The translations under genes were made by a program, and so were the position numbers. Shown here in pieces: positions 17,169-29,074 of a stretch of DNA of 64,000 nt (position 1 is its first letter; each line of letters starts with the position of its first letter). This stretch comes from JAQBQH01 sp035607415 (lineage in GTDB: Bacteria; Myxococcota_A; Polyangia; Palsa-1104). Where the stretch lies: positions 3,199-67,198 of the forward strand of contig DATNAQ010000024.1 in assembly GCA_035607415.1 (NCBI GenBank), written 5' to 3'. The notes under the pieces were generated by a model. The model did not search any database and was not told the DNA's origin. It saw only the letters and a list, made by a program, of their open reading frames with translations.

Positions 17169-18089
17169 GTGGCGCTCGACTGGGATGACGAGACCAAGAT
17201 CTCGGAAAAGGACGAGCTGAATCGTCCGACGCCCAAGGACCGTGATCGCGCCTACCTCATCGTTCTCGCAGGCTCTTCGGTCGGCGAGATGTACAAGATC
17301 ACCGCCGAATCGACCGTGATCGGACGCGGCCAGCAGGCCGACATCCAGGTCATCGACGAGGGCATCTCGCGCCGGCACGCGGAAATTATGCACGTGGGCG
17401 GCGAGATCGTGATCCGCGACCTCGGATCGACCAATGGCACGTATTGCAACGGCGATCGCATCAGCGAGCATCACCTCACCGACGGCGACAAGATCCAGGT
17501 CGGCTCCACGACCATCCTCAAGTTCACGTTCCACGATTCGCTCGACGAGAGCTTCCAGCGTCAGATGTACGAGTCGGCGCTGCGCGACGGGCTCACCAAG
17601 ATTTTCAATAAGAAATATTTTCTCGACCGTCTCGAGAGCGAGTTCGCGTACGCGGTCCGACACAGAACACCGCTCTCGCTCGTGATGTTCGACATCGACC
17701 ACTTCAAGCGCATCAACGACACGCACGGCCACCTCGCCGGCGACTACGCGCTGTCGACGCTGGCCAAGGTCGTGAGCGACACGATCCGCCAGGAGGACGT
17801 GTTCGCGCGCTACGGCGGCGAGGAGTTCGCGGTGATCTGCCGCGGCATCGACCTCACCGGCGCGGTCGCGTTCGGCGAGCGCATCCGTCGCTGCGTCGAC
17901 GCGCAGGCGTTCATCTACAACGGCGTCGACATCAAGGTCACGGTGTCGGTGGGCGTGGCGGCGGTGCCCGAGGTCGGCATGAAGGAGCCGCAGGAGCTCA
18001 TCGGCGCCGCCGACGACGCGCTCTATCAGGCCAAGCGCCAGGGGCGCAACCGCGTCGTCAGCGGCAACGTCGAAGCCAAGGCTCGCTGA
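17169..18089 (+). CDS. FHA-GGDEF diguanylate cyclase
   Basis: 306 residues. FHA domain at about 28-120 (VIGRGQQADIQV, ISRRHAEI, DLGSTNGTYCNG), then GGDEF domain at about 135-300 with the active GGEEF (216-220) and metal Asp in MFDIDHFKRIND. The inhibitory I-site RxxD is present as RQED (207-210), five residues ahead. It should make cyclic di-GMP with feedback inhibition, with activity or location set by FHA binding to phosphothreonine proteins. GTG start with a leaderless-type promoter. It connects Hanks-kinase signalling to c-di-GMP. Confidence 0.92.
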   Translation: MALDWDDETKISEKDELNRPTPKDRDRAYLIVLAGSSVGEMYKITAESTVIGRGQQADIQVIDEGISRRHAEIMHVGGEIVIRDLGSTNGTYCNGDRISEHHLTDGDKIQVGSTTILKFTFHDSLDESFQRQMYESALRDGLTKIFNKKYFLDRLESEFAYAVRHRTPLSLVMFDIDHFKRINDTHGHLAGDYALSTLAKVVSDTIRQEDVFARYGGEEFAVICRGIDLTGAVAFGERIRRCVDAQAFIYNGVDIKVTVSVGVAAVPEVGMKEPQELIGAADDALYQAKRQGRNRVVSGNVEAKAR

Positions 18090-18102
18090 GCGAGCGCCGG
18101 CG

Positions 18103-18591
18103 CTAGCGCTGCGCCGACGAGGTGCGCACCTCGTCGAGCAGACGCAGCGCCGAGCCGAGCTGCTGCTGTCCTTCGAAGCGGCCGCGCAATCCGCCGTCGC
18201 GGTCGACGATGAAGATGTCGACGTGCTGCCGGGGATGCGCGCCGACGCGGCGGCCGAGCGTGCTGGTCTCGTCGCACAGGTGCTGCACGCGCCCGTCGGC
18301 TTCGGCGACCTTGCGACGCGCGTAGCCGTGCACGAAGCCGGGGATGCCGGTGAAGTCGACGACCGAGACGACCTTCACGTCGCCGCGCGTGCCGAGCGCG
18401 CCGTTGACCCGCGCGCCTTCGTCCTGCGTGTAGCGCGACACGAAGGTCACGGCCACCACGTTGCCGCGCAGCGACGACAGATCGAAGTGGTGGCCGTGCG
18501 CGTCGGCCGCTTGCAGGGCGAACACCGGACCCTGCGCCTGCGCCGTGAACGACGCGCCGAGCAGCAGCAGGATGGTCATCACCGAGCGCAC
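18103..18591 (-). CDS. Exported thioredoxin-fold protein without CxxC
   Basis: 162 residues with a signal peptide (LLLLGASFTAQAQ) and a redoxin-like core (DLSSLRGNVVAVTFVSRY, then DIFIVDRDGGLRGRF). The position where thioredoxin-like proteins have CxxC reads SRYTQDE, so it cannot be a standard dithiol oxidoreductase. GTG at 18591 gives a basic n-region; ATG at 18579 is possible. It is convergent with the cyclase gene. It may be a chaperone-like or non-catalytic redoxin. Confidence 0.6.
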   Translation of the reverse strand: MRSVMTILLLLGASFTAQAQGPVFALQAADAHGHHFDLSSLRGNVVAVTFVSRYTQDEGARVNGALGTRGDVKVVSVVDFTGIPGFVHGYARRKVAEADGRVQHLCDETSTLGRRVGAHPRQHVDIFIVDRDGGLRGRFEGQQQLGSALRLLDEVRTSSAQR

Positions 18592-18657
18592 GCGAAGACA
18601 AACAGCAAGCGTCGTTCCAATTGCCGCGCCGGCGTGCGGCTGCTAGCCTCAGCGACG

Positions 18658-20955
18658 ATGCGCCTCTGCCTCGCCGTCGTGCTCGTGCCTGCAGTCGCGC
18701 TGGCGAGCGAGCCGCGGCCGGTCACCTTCGATCCCACCGCCGAAGCGCCCTACTTCTCCACGGGGCCCGCGGCGGCCGCCGCCGCCGACCTGCGCCTGGA
18801 AGATTGGAACGGCGCAGCGACGGGATTCGCCACCTATCTGAAGACGCACGCGCACGCCAGGGACGCCAAGCAGGCGATGTTCCTCCAAGCGTACGCCGAG
18901 CTGAAAGCGGGCAAGCTCAACGACGCGGCGACGCACTTCGATGGATTGGTCAAAGCCTATCCGCTGCTCGTCGACTACGAGCGGGTGTTCGCCGCACGCG
19001 CACATCTTGCCGCTGGGAGGGCAACGCTTGCCCTCGATCGCGTCAAACGAGTTCCACCCGAGAGCGCGCTCGATGGCGAGGCGCGCTTCCTGCGCGGGGA
19101 GGCCGAGCGGGCGGCCGGCCACACCGCCGAGGCCGCCGCGGGGTATCGCTCGTACCTCGAGGGCTATCCGACGGGCTGGCGCGCTCCCGAGGCGCGCTTC
19201 CGCCTGGCCGAGGCCCTCGACGCGCTCGGCCAGGGCGAGGCGGCGCGCACCGAGTGGCGCACGCTGTACCTCGACGACCCGACCGATACGTGGGGCAGGC
19301 AGGCGGCGGCGCATCTCGGGGCGGCGCCGACGTTCACCGCGCCGGAGATCGCCCGCCGCGCGATGGCGCTGTTCGACGCCATGCAGAACGCAGCCAGCGA
19401 GACCGAGTGGAAGCGCGTGCTCGGCCTGCCCGGGCTCGACGACAAGCTGACCTGCGTGGCCATGTTCCACGGCGCGCAGAGCGTGTTCAAGGCGCGGCAG
19501 CGCTGGCGCGCGGCGCCGCTGTTCGATGCTGCCGTCGAGGCGTGCACCAAGGCGAAGGACGAGGACCTCCTCGTCAAGTCGCTGTACCAGGGCGCGCGCA
19601 GCTGGGGGCAGAAGGGTCTCGACGATCTCCCGTCGACGCAGAAGGCGGCGGCGATGTTCGAGAAGGTGTGGCGCGAGCATCCGCAACACAGCTACGCCGA
19701 CGACGCGCGCATCCGCGAGGCCGAGCTCTACGACGGGCTGAAGGACGAAGCGAAGTCGAACGAGCTCCTCGTCGGGCTGCCGGTGGCGTTCGCCGCGGGC
19801 GATCAGAAGGGCGAGGCGTTGTGGCGGCTCGCGTTCCACGCCTGGCGCAAGGGCGACACCGCCGGCGCCGGGCGCTTCCTCGAGCAGGAGCTGACGCTGC
19901 TTCCGCGCGAGGACGGCTGGTGGGAGGCGGGGCGCACGCTCTACTGGCTCGGCCGCGTCGCCGATCGCAAGGGCGATCCGTCGGCGGCGGCCGATCTGTA
20001 CGCGCGGTCGGCGCGCGAGTATCCGCTCTCGTATTACGCGCTGCAGTCGCTCAACCGGTTGCACGAGAAGTGGCCCGATCGCGCCGACAAGCTGATCGCC
20101 GAGCTCAAGCGCTCGCCGGCGGGCGACGACGACGCGTGGCGCTTCAAGGCGCGCTCGCTCTACGGCGAGCCGGCGTTCAAGCGCGGCGTCGAGCTGGCGC
20201 GGCTCGGCCTCGGCGCCGAGGCCAAGCGCGAGCTGGCGCTCGCCGGGATCGAGGTGCCCAAGAAGCGCGGCGCGCTCACGCCCGATCCGGAGCGCGAGGA
20301 GCTCCTGTGGCTGGCGGCGGTGCTCTACGATCGCGCGGGCGAGTACGCGATCTCGCACTTCATCCCGCGCTATCTGCTGACGTCGTACGACCGCGAGTGG
20401 CCGACCGGCGCGAACCGCAAGCGCTGGCTCCTCAGCTACCCGCGCGGCTATCGCGATCTCATCGAGAAGCACGCCGCGCTCAACGGACAGCCGGCGTCGC
20501 TGGAGCTGGCGATCGTGCGCGAGGAGTCGGGCTTCGATCCGCTGATGGAGTCGTTCGCCAACGCCATCGGTCTGACGCAGCTGACGGGACCGCCGGCGGC
20601 GCGCTTCGCCCAGGGGCTGCCGCACGACGCCAAGGCGCTGCGCGATCCGGCGATCAACGTGACCATCGGCGCGCGCGAGCTCGGCCAGCTGTGGGGCGCG
20701 TACGCGGGCGCGGCGGCGCTCGCCATCGCCGGCTACAACGCGGGCGAAGGCGCGGTGAACAAGTGGATGCGCGATCCCGAGCGCGCGGGCATGACGCTCG
20801 ACGAGTTCGTGGAGGCCATCCCGTACGACGAGACGCGCGGCTACACCAAGCGCGTGCTCGCCAGCTTCTTCGCGTACAGCTGGCTCTACGACGGCAACGG
20901 CACGGTCCCGCCGCTGCCGCTGCCGATGCCGCCTCCGCCGGCGAAGCACCGCTAG
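18658..20955 (+). CDS. slt: Soluble lytic murein transglycosylase
   Basis: 765 residues: signal peptide (to about 16), a long superhelical TPR-like region to about residue 590, and a C-terminal SLT domain with the catalytic Glu in IVREESGFDP, then ANAIGLTQLTGPPAA and IAGYNAGEGAV. It cleaves peptidoglycan glycan strands to 1,6-anhydro products in the periplasm. The length matches Slt70-type enzymes with an extended arm. A TAGCCT hexamer lies 8 nt before the ATG. Confidence 0.9.
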   Translation: MRLCLAVVLVPAVALASEPRPVTFDPTAEAPYFSTGPAAAAAADLRLEDWNGAATGFATYLKTHAHARDAKQAMFLQAYAELKAGKLNDAATHFDGLVKAYPLLVDYERVFAARAHLAAGRATLALDRVKRVPPESALDGEARFLRGEAERAAGHTAEAAAGYRSYLEGYPTGWRAPEARFRLAEALDALGQGEAARTEWRTLYLDDPTDTWGRQAAAHLGAAPTFTAPEIARRAMALFDAMQNAASETEWKRVLGLPGLDDKLTCVAMFHGAQSVFKARQRWRAAPLFDAAVEACTKAKDEDLLVKSLYQGARSWGQKGLDDLPSTQKAAAMFEKVWREHPQHSYADDARIREAELYDGLKDEAKSNELLVGLPVAFAAGDQKGEALWRLAFHAWRKGDTAGAGRFLEQELTLLPREDGWWEAGRTLYWLGRVADRKGDPSAAADLYARSAREYPLSYYALQSLNRLHEKWPDRADKLIAELKRSPAGDDDAWRFKARSLYGEPAFKRGVELARLGLGAEAKRELALAGIEVPKKRGALTPDPEREELLWLAAVLYDRAGEYAISHFIPRYLLTSYDREWPTGANRKRWLLSYPRGYRDLIEKHAALNGQPASLELAIVREESGFDPLMESFANAIGLTQLTGPPAARFAQGLPHDAKALRDPAINVTIGARELGQLWGAYAGAAALAIAGYNAGEGAVNKWMRDPERAGMTLDEFVEAIPYDETRGYTKRVLASFFAYSWLYDGNGTVPPLPLPMPPPPAKHR

Positions 20956-20980
20956 CCGTCGCGCGCGCGCTACTTCCGGC

Positions 20981-22129
20981 TCAGCGCTTCTTCTTCTTGC
21001 GGCGGAAGAAGCCGAACTTGCCCTCTTCCTCTTCCGCCTCGGCGCGCGCCGCCGTCTCGGCCGGCTCGAGCATCGCGCCCAGCTGCTCGACGAGCGCGCG
21101 CTGCTCCGCGTTCAGCTTCTTCGGCACCGACACCGTCAGCCGCACCGCGAGGTCGCCGACGCCGCGGCCATGCACGTTGGGCATGCCGCGCCCGCGCAGC
21201 ACCTTGATCGTCCCCGGCTGCGTGCCCGCTCCGACGTCGAGCGCGATCGGATCCTCGAGCGTCGGCACCATCACGCGCGCGCCGAGCGCCGCCTGCGCGA
21301 ACGTCAGCGGCACCTCGGTGTAGAGGTCGTCGCCGTCGCGCTCGAACTGTTCGTCCTGCTCGACGTGAAACGTGACGTACAAGTGCCCGGGCGGCCCGCC
21401 GTTCGGCCCGGCCATGCCCTTGCCCGGCACGCGCAGCGTCTGGCCGTCGTCGATGCCCGCCGGCACGTTGACCACGACGCTCTCCTTGCGCCGCTCGACG
21501 CCGCCGCCCTTGCACTCGCCGCACTTGTCCTTGACCACCCGGCCGCGCCCACGGCACGTCGGGCAGGTCGTCGCGATCATGAAGATGCCCTGCGAGTGCG
21601 CGACCTGGCCGCGCCCGCCGCACGTCCCGCACGGCGCCGGCTGCGAGCCGGGCTTGCCGCCCGAGCCGCCGCATTTTTCGCAGTGCACGAGGCGCGTCAG
21701 CTCGAGCGGCTTCTGACAGCCGGCCGCCGCCTCGCGCAGCGTGATCGTGAGCTGCTCCTGCAGATCTTCGCCCGCCTCGACGCGCGGGCCGCGCTGGCGG
21801 CCACCGCCGCCGAAGCCGCCGAACCCGCCGCCGAAGAAGTCGGCGAACTGCGACAGGATGTCTTCGATGCCCGAGAAACCGCCGCCGAAGCCCGCGCCGC
21901 GCGGCCCGGAGTGCCCGTACTGATCGTAGAGCTCGCGCTTCTGCGGATCGGACAGGACCTGGTAGGCCTCGGCGAGCTCCTTGAAGCGCTCCTCCGCGGT
22001 GTGGTCGCCGGGGTGATGGTCGGGATGGCAATCCATCGCCAACCGGCGGTAAGCCTTCTTGATTTCGACGGCCTCCGCACCCCGCTGCAGGCCCAAAACC
22101 TCGTAATAATCGCGCTTTTCAACCTGCAT
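20981..22129 (-). CDS. dnaJ: Chaperone DnaJ
   Basis: 382 residues. J domain with HPD at 35-37, Gly/Phe-rich region (GGGFGGFGGGG), four zinc repeats CEKCGGSG, CGTCGGRG, CPTCRGRG and CGECKGGG, then the C-terminal substrate domain. The tail is unusually charged, with a Glu run followed by RRKKKKR. It stimulates DnaK. dnaK is not in the window. Confidence 0.95.
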   Translation of the reverse strand: MQVEKRDYYEVLGLQRGAEAVEIKKAYRRLAMDCHPDHHPGDHTAEERFKELAEAYQVLSDPQKRELYDQYGHSGPRGAGFGGGFSGIEDILSQFADFFGGGFGGFGGGGRQRGPRVEAGEDLQEQLTITLREAAAGCQKPLELTRLVHCEKCGGSGGKPGSQPAPCGTCGGRGQVAHSQGIFMIATTCPTCRGRGRVVKDKCGECKGGGVERRKESVVVNVPAGIDDGQTLRVPGKGMAGPNGGPPGHLYVTFHVEQDEQFERDGDDLYTEVPLTFAQAALGARVMVPTLEDPIALDVGAGTQPGTIKVLRGRGMPNVHGRGVGDLAVRLTVSVPKKLNAEQRALVEQLGAMLEPAETAARAEAEEEEGKFGFFRRKKKKR

Positions 22130-22187
22130 AAGAGCTCGGGTCTCAAGCTAATCTCGGTCGTCGCGTGCGTCAAGAAGAGGTCTGGGC

Positions 22188-22193
22188 TACGAT
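22188..22193 (+). promoter_or_regulatory. Putative -10 element (leaderless pattern)
   Basis: TACGAT, exactly 6 nt before the ATG at 22200, with no Shine-Dalgarno and no clear -35. Confidence 0.4.
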
Positions 22194-22199
22194 GCGCCC

Positions 22200-22508
22200 A
22201 TGCGCATGCCGTTTTCCTTCCTGCGCCGCCTGCTCGGTCGCCCCGCCAACAGCGATGTCATCCAGATTTTCACGCCGATGGCCGCGAGCGAGCGCTCGCC
22301 CAGCACGCGCCTGGTGCTCGCCACCGCCAGCATCTTCGGGCTGGGCATCGCCAGCGCGATCGCGCTGAGCGCGTTCGTCACACTGATGTTGGCGCTCGGC
22401 GCCATCTACTTTCTGGTGACGCAGGTCCTCGGCATCCGTCTCGACGTCGACCCGCGCATCATCGTCCAGCGCGCGCAGGAGTACGCGGCCGCGTCGATGC
22501 GCAACTGA
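22200..22508 (+). CDS. Small membrane protein
   Basis: 102 residues. A basic N-terminal part (FLRRLLGRP), then a hydrophobic stretch at about 38-78 long enough for two membrane helices, and a short C-terminal tail. Unrecognised family. Its TGA stop overlaps the putative CTG start of the HupE-like gene (CTGA), so the two are probably translated together. Confidence 0.6.
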   Translation: MRMPFSFLRRLLGRPANSDVIQIFTPMAASERSPSTRLVLATASIFGLGIASAIALSAFVTLMLALGAIYFLVTQVLGIRLDVDPRIIVQRAQEYAAASMRN

Positions 22509-23599
22509 GAGCGCTCGCCGTCATAGCCGTCCTCGCCGCCGCCGCGCCGGCGCGCGCGCACACCTCGAGCCTCAGCTACGTCGAGATCGCCGTCGAGGCG
22601 CACACCGTGCACGTGACGACGCAGATCTCGAACCGCGATCTGTACGAAGCCATCGGCGTCGACAAAGATCGCGCCGTCGACCGCGCCGAGGTCGAGCGCG
22701 CGCGCGACAAGCTGCTCGCCTACGTCGCCGATCGCGTGCACGTCAAGAACGGCGAGGCCGACTGTCCGCCCGACGCGCGCGCGCTGTCGTTCGCCGACAA
22801 GTCCGACGGCTTCTTCGCGGTCACGCGCATCGACTACGTCTGCAAGCGCAGCGCGGCCGAGCTCAGCATCGAGTACGACCTCTTCTTCGATCTCGATCCG
22901 ATGCACCAGGGGCTGGCGCGCATCGAGCTTCCGGGCCAGCCCGAGCGCCAGCACGTGTTCCGCGGCGCGGCGCGCACGCTCCGGCTCGATCGTCCGCTCA
23001 CGCTCTTCGACAACCTGCGCGACTACCTCGTGCTCGGCATGGAGCACATCTTCACCGGCTACGATCACCTCGCGTTCCTGTGCGGCCTCTTGCTCGTCGC
23101 CTGCGCGTTGGGGCTGCGGCGCGGGTTGCGCTACATCCTCGGCATCGTCACCGCCTTCACCGTCGCGCACTCGATTACGCTCATCGCCGCCGGCCTCGGT
23201 TGGGTGCGGCTACCGTCGCGCTTCGTCGAGTCGGCGATCGCGCTGTCAATCGCCTACGTCGCCGTCGAGAACCTGGCCGTGCGCGATCCCAAGCACCGCT
23301 GGCTCCTCACCTTCTTCTTCGGGCTCGTGCACGGCTTCGGCTTCGCGTCGGTGCTCTCCGAGATCGGCCTGCCGCCGTCCGGCGTGATCCCGTCGCTGGT
23401 GAGCTTCAACGTCGGCGTCGAGCTCGGGCAGCTCACCGTGGTGTGCGCGGTGGCGCCGATCCTTCTGTGGCTGGTGCCGCGCTACAAGCTCGCCGCGCCG
23501 GTGCGCACCTGGGGCAGCGTGGCGCTGGTCGTGATGTCGAGCTACTGGTTCTTCGAGCGGGTGTTGGGGCGGGTGTGGCTGAGAGGCTGGCTCGGCTAG
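22505..23599 (+). CDS. HupE/UreJ-like membrane protein
   Basis: 364 residues: signal peptide (LAVIAVLAAAAPARA), a periplasmic beta-rich domain to about residue 165, then a C-terminal HupE/UreJ_2-type membrane domain with MEHIFTGYDHLAFLCGLLL, VTAFTVAHSITL and FFGLVHGFGFAS. The conserved His residues suggest metal handling (nickel or other), but the substrate is not known. No ATG, GTG or TTG fits ahead of the signal peptide; CTG at 22505, overlapping the preceding stop, is the best start. The TAG stop lies in the CTAG end of repeat copy 1. Confidence 0.75.
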   Translation: MRALAVIAVLAAAAPARAHTSSLSYVEIAVEAHTVHVTTQISNRDLYEAIGVDKDRAVDRAEVERARDKLLAYVADRVHVKNGEADCPPDARALSFADKSDGFFAVTRIDYVCKRSAAELSIEYDLFFDLDPMHQGLARIELPGQPERQHVFRGAARTLRLDRPLTLFDNLRDYLVLGMEHIFTGYDHLAFLCGLLLVACALGLRRGLRYILGIVTAFTVAHSITLIAAGLGWVRLPSRFVESAIALSIAYVAVENLAVRDPKHRWLLTFFFGLVHGFGFASVLSEIGLPPSGVIPSLVSFNVGVELGQLTVVCAVAPILLWLVPRYKLAAPVRTWGSVALVVMSSYWFFERVLGRVWLRGWLG

Positions 23600-23756
23600 T
23601 GTCCCGTGTCGGAAATTCGCGTGCACCAAGGGCGGTGCGGCGCCGCGCGCGCGAGGCGCGACGACCGCGAATACCTGAAGGTATTTAAAGGAGGAGCAAC
23701 GAAGCGCCCGCGGACGTCGCGACGCCCGACTGCTAGCGAATTTCCGATTCGGGACG

Positions 23757-23760
<4 letters not shown>
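23596..23760. repeat. 165-bp inverted-end repeat element, copy 1 (MITE-like)
   Basis: Bounded by CTAG at both ends. The outer 25 bp form an inverted repeat (22 of 25 as perfect complement; one remaining position is T-G, one G-T). Inner hairpins: GCACC/GGTGC at 23623-23638, AATACC-TGAA-GGTATT at 23670-23685, and CGTCG/CGACG at 23715-23724. An AAGGAGG run follows the second hairpin. There is no coding capacity for a transposase. It is about 95 percent identical (8 differences) to the copy at 63836-64000. The left CTAG contains the stop of the HupE-like gene and the right CTAG contains, on the other strand, the stop of the kinase gene. Confidence 0.85.
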
Positions 23761-25421
<1,661 letters not shown>

Positions 25422-25467
25422 CCCACACCCACAGTTATGTTTCGAGCGCCTTAGTGTATCACGACCG

Positions 25468-27093
<1,626 letters not shown>

Positions 27094-27142
27094 TTGGGGG
27101 CGAGGTTAGGCCCGCCCATAGTGATCGGTCAAGTGACGACCC

Positions 27143-29074
27143 TCACGGAGGCGTAAGGGTCGCCGTCCCGGTCGCTGCTGCTGTCCCAAGGAACCGATTC
27201 GATTGGGAAATCGCATCGGGGACGTCGAAGACCACGAAGTGGCCATCATCCCCGGCTGGGGCGGTATACTCGAGCAGAACTCCGGTGGCCTGCCCACCAG
27301 CGACATTGCCGGAGATCGGCGCCGTACCCCACTGCGTCGTGGTGTACGCGAGCCCCGCGAATGGTGTGAGCATCGGACCGGCGGGCTGCACGCCCATGCC
27401 GAGCGCGAGCGTCTCGATGTTCGGGATCGGCGTGTAGTGGTCGGTGACGCCGAGCGTCTGGAAGATGCTCTTCGGCGCGAGGCCCGCCGGCGGCTCGCGG
27501 AAGAAGAGGCGGCCGTAGTTCACCGGGTCGGTGTCCTCGAAGTAGCCCTGGATCAGGCTGAGGAGCGGATGAAACTGATCGGCGGGATCGTGCAGGAGCG
27601 CCTGCACCACCTGCGGGATGTTGACCGGCTCGGTCTTGTTGAGCAGCGAATCGATGAGCCCGCCGCCGGCGCCGGAGAGGATCGCGGCCTTGACCTCGGG
27701 CTCGGCCGAGAGGAAGAGCGGGCCGGTGAGCCCGCCCTGCGAGTGGCCCTTGAAGTAGATGCGGCTCGGGTCGAGCTTGAGCGGCTTGCCCGTCGTCGGC
27801 AGCGCAGCGACGTCGATGGTGTGGATGAGGCGCACGACGGTGAACGCATCGAGCGCGCCCTGGTGCGGGTTGTCGTGCGCGGCGGGCAGGTTCAAGAAGT
27901 TGAAGAAGGCAGTGTCGTAGTCGGTGGCCGGCGGCGAGCGCGTGCCGTGCAGGACCTGGTCGGTGCCGATCATGACCATCTTCGAGATCGTCGCGCCCGT
28001 GGCGTCGGTGATGTTGGCGACCTCGCGGCCCGATCCGTCACCGACGAAGCTCATGTAGTCGCCGCCGGTGCCGTGCTGGTAGATGACGACGGGCCAACCG
28101 GCGGCGGGCGGATCGCCCTCGGGCACCGTGAGCGCGATGCGCAGCGTCTCCATGTGCTGCACCGTCGGCGGGTTGGTGATGGCGCCGCCCGACGTCGAGT
28201 ACGGCGAGTCGCCCTGCTGGAAGTTCGGGCCCTGATAGGTGCCTTCGAAGAGATCGTCGACGCCGGCCTGGTCTTCGTGATCGTAGACCAGGTCGTCGAG
28301 CGTCGGCGGCGTGGGCACCTGCGCGTAGACCGCGGCGCGCAGGTCGGCCATGATCTTCGTCGTCGTGCCGGCGTTGAAGTAGGTGCCGCCGACGACGTGC
28401 GCGGCGATGTCGGCGTGCGCGGCGAGCCAGCTGCGCAAGGGCGCGTAGACCGTCTGCGCGTGGGCGACGACCGGATCGGACGCGGCCGCGTCGGCGAGGG
28501 TGTCGCGGAAGTCGGCGCTGGGGACGACGGGCTTGCCGTCGGTGCCGTGGACGCCGTCGGTGACGAGGACGGCGATGTCGTCGCCTTCGTGGAAGGGGAA
28601 GCCCGGCACCGGCAGCGCGCAGATCCAGTTGGGGCCGATGAAGTCGTAGTTGATGGCGGTGAAGTGCACGGTGAGCGGCGTCTTGTCGCCGCTCGACAGA
28701 TCGACGGCGAAGACGCTGGCGCCGTCGGCGAGCGAGGCGTTGGGATCGACCGGCAGCGACGCGGGATCGATCGGCGCGTCGAAGCGGAAGAAGACGCCGG
28801 CGTTCTGGAAGTGGGCCGGGCTCTGATTGATCGTGGTGATGTAGTCGTCGATCTGCCCGCCGACGCGCGCGTAGCGATCGAGGTTCAGCGTGCCGTCGTC
28901 GCGCACGCGCAGCGCGTTGGGGAACGGGATGGCGTAGAAGTCGTCGGTGAGCGTCGGCGTCGCGATCGGCGTCGAGGCTTCGTGCAGCGCAAACAGCACG
29001 TGCGTGCCGCCGCCCGACGAGCTGCAGCCGGCGGCGAAAACGAGGCCCGAAGCGATCGCGAGCGCGGTTCTCAT
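27143..29074 (-). CDS. Lipase/esterase-like lipoprotein
   Basis: 643 residues. Lipobox AAGC (Cys at 16) and an N-terminal region with FYAIPFPNALRVRDDGTLNLDRY, as in bacterial virulence-factor lipase N-terminal domains. An alpha/beta hydrolase part follows, with WPVVIYQHGTGG and the nucleophile elbow GHSQGG. A surface esterase or lipase role is likely; the substrate is unknown. ATG at 29074 overlaps the stop of the halogenase-like gene by 4 nt, so the two are translationally coupled and may act together. Confidence 0.78.
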   Translation of the reverse strand: MRTALAIASGLVFAAGCSSSGGGTHVLFALHEASTPIATPTLTDDFYAIPFPNALRVRDDGTLNLDRYARVGGQIDDYITTINQSPAHFQNAGVFFRFDAPIDPASLPVDPNASLADGASVFAVDLSSGDKTPLTVHFTAINYDFIGPNWICALPVPGFPFHEGDDIAVLVTDGVHGTDGKPVVPSADFRDTLADAAASDPVVAHAQTVYAPLRSWLAAHADIAAHVVGGTYFNAGTTTKIMADLRAAVYAQVPTPPTLDDLVYDHEDQAGVDDLFEGTYQGPNFQQGDSPYSTSGGAITNPPTVQHMETLRIALTVPEGDPPAAGWPVVIYQHGTGGDYMSFVGDGSGREVANITDATGATISKMVMIGTDQVLHGTRSPPATDYDTAFFNFLNLPAAHDNPHQGALDAFTVVRLIHTIDVAALPTTGKPLKLDPSRIYFKGHSQGGLTGPLFLSAEPEVKAAILSGAGGGLIDSLLNKTEPVNIPQVVQALLHDPADQFHPLLSLIQGYFEDTDPVNYGRLFFREPPAGLAPKSIFQTLGVTDHYTPIPNIETLALGMGVQPAGPMLTPFAGLAYTTTQWGTAPISGNVAGGQATGVLLEYTAPAGDDGHFVVFDVPDAISQSNRFLGTAAATGTATLTPP

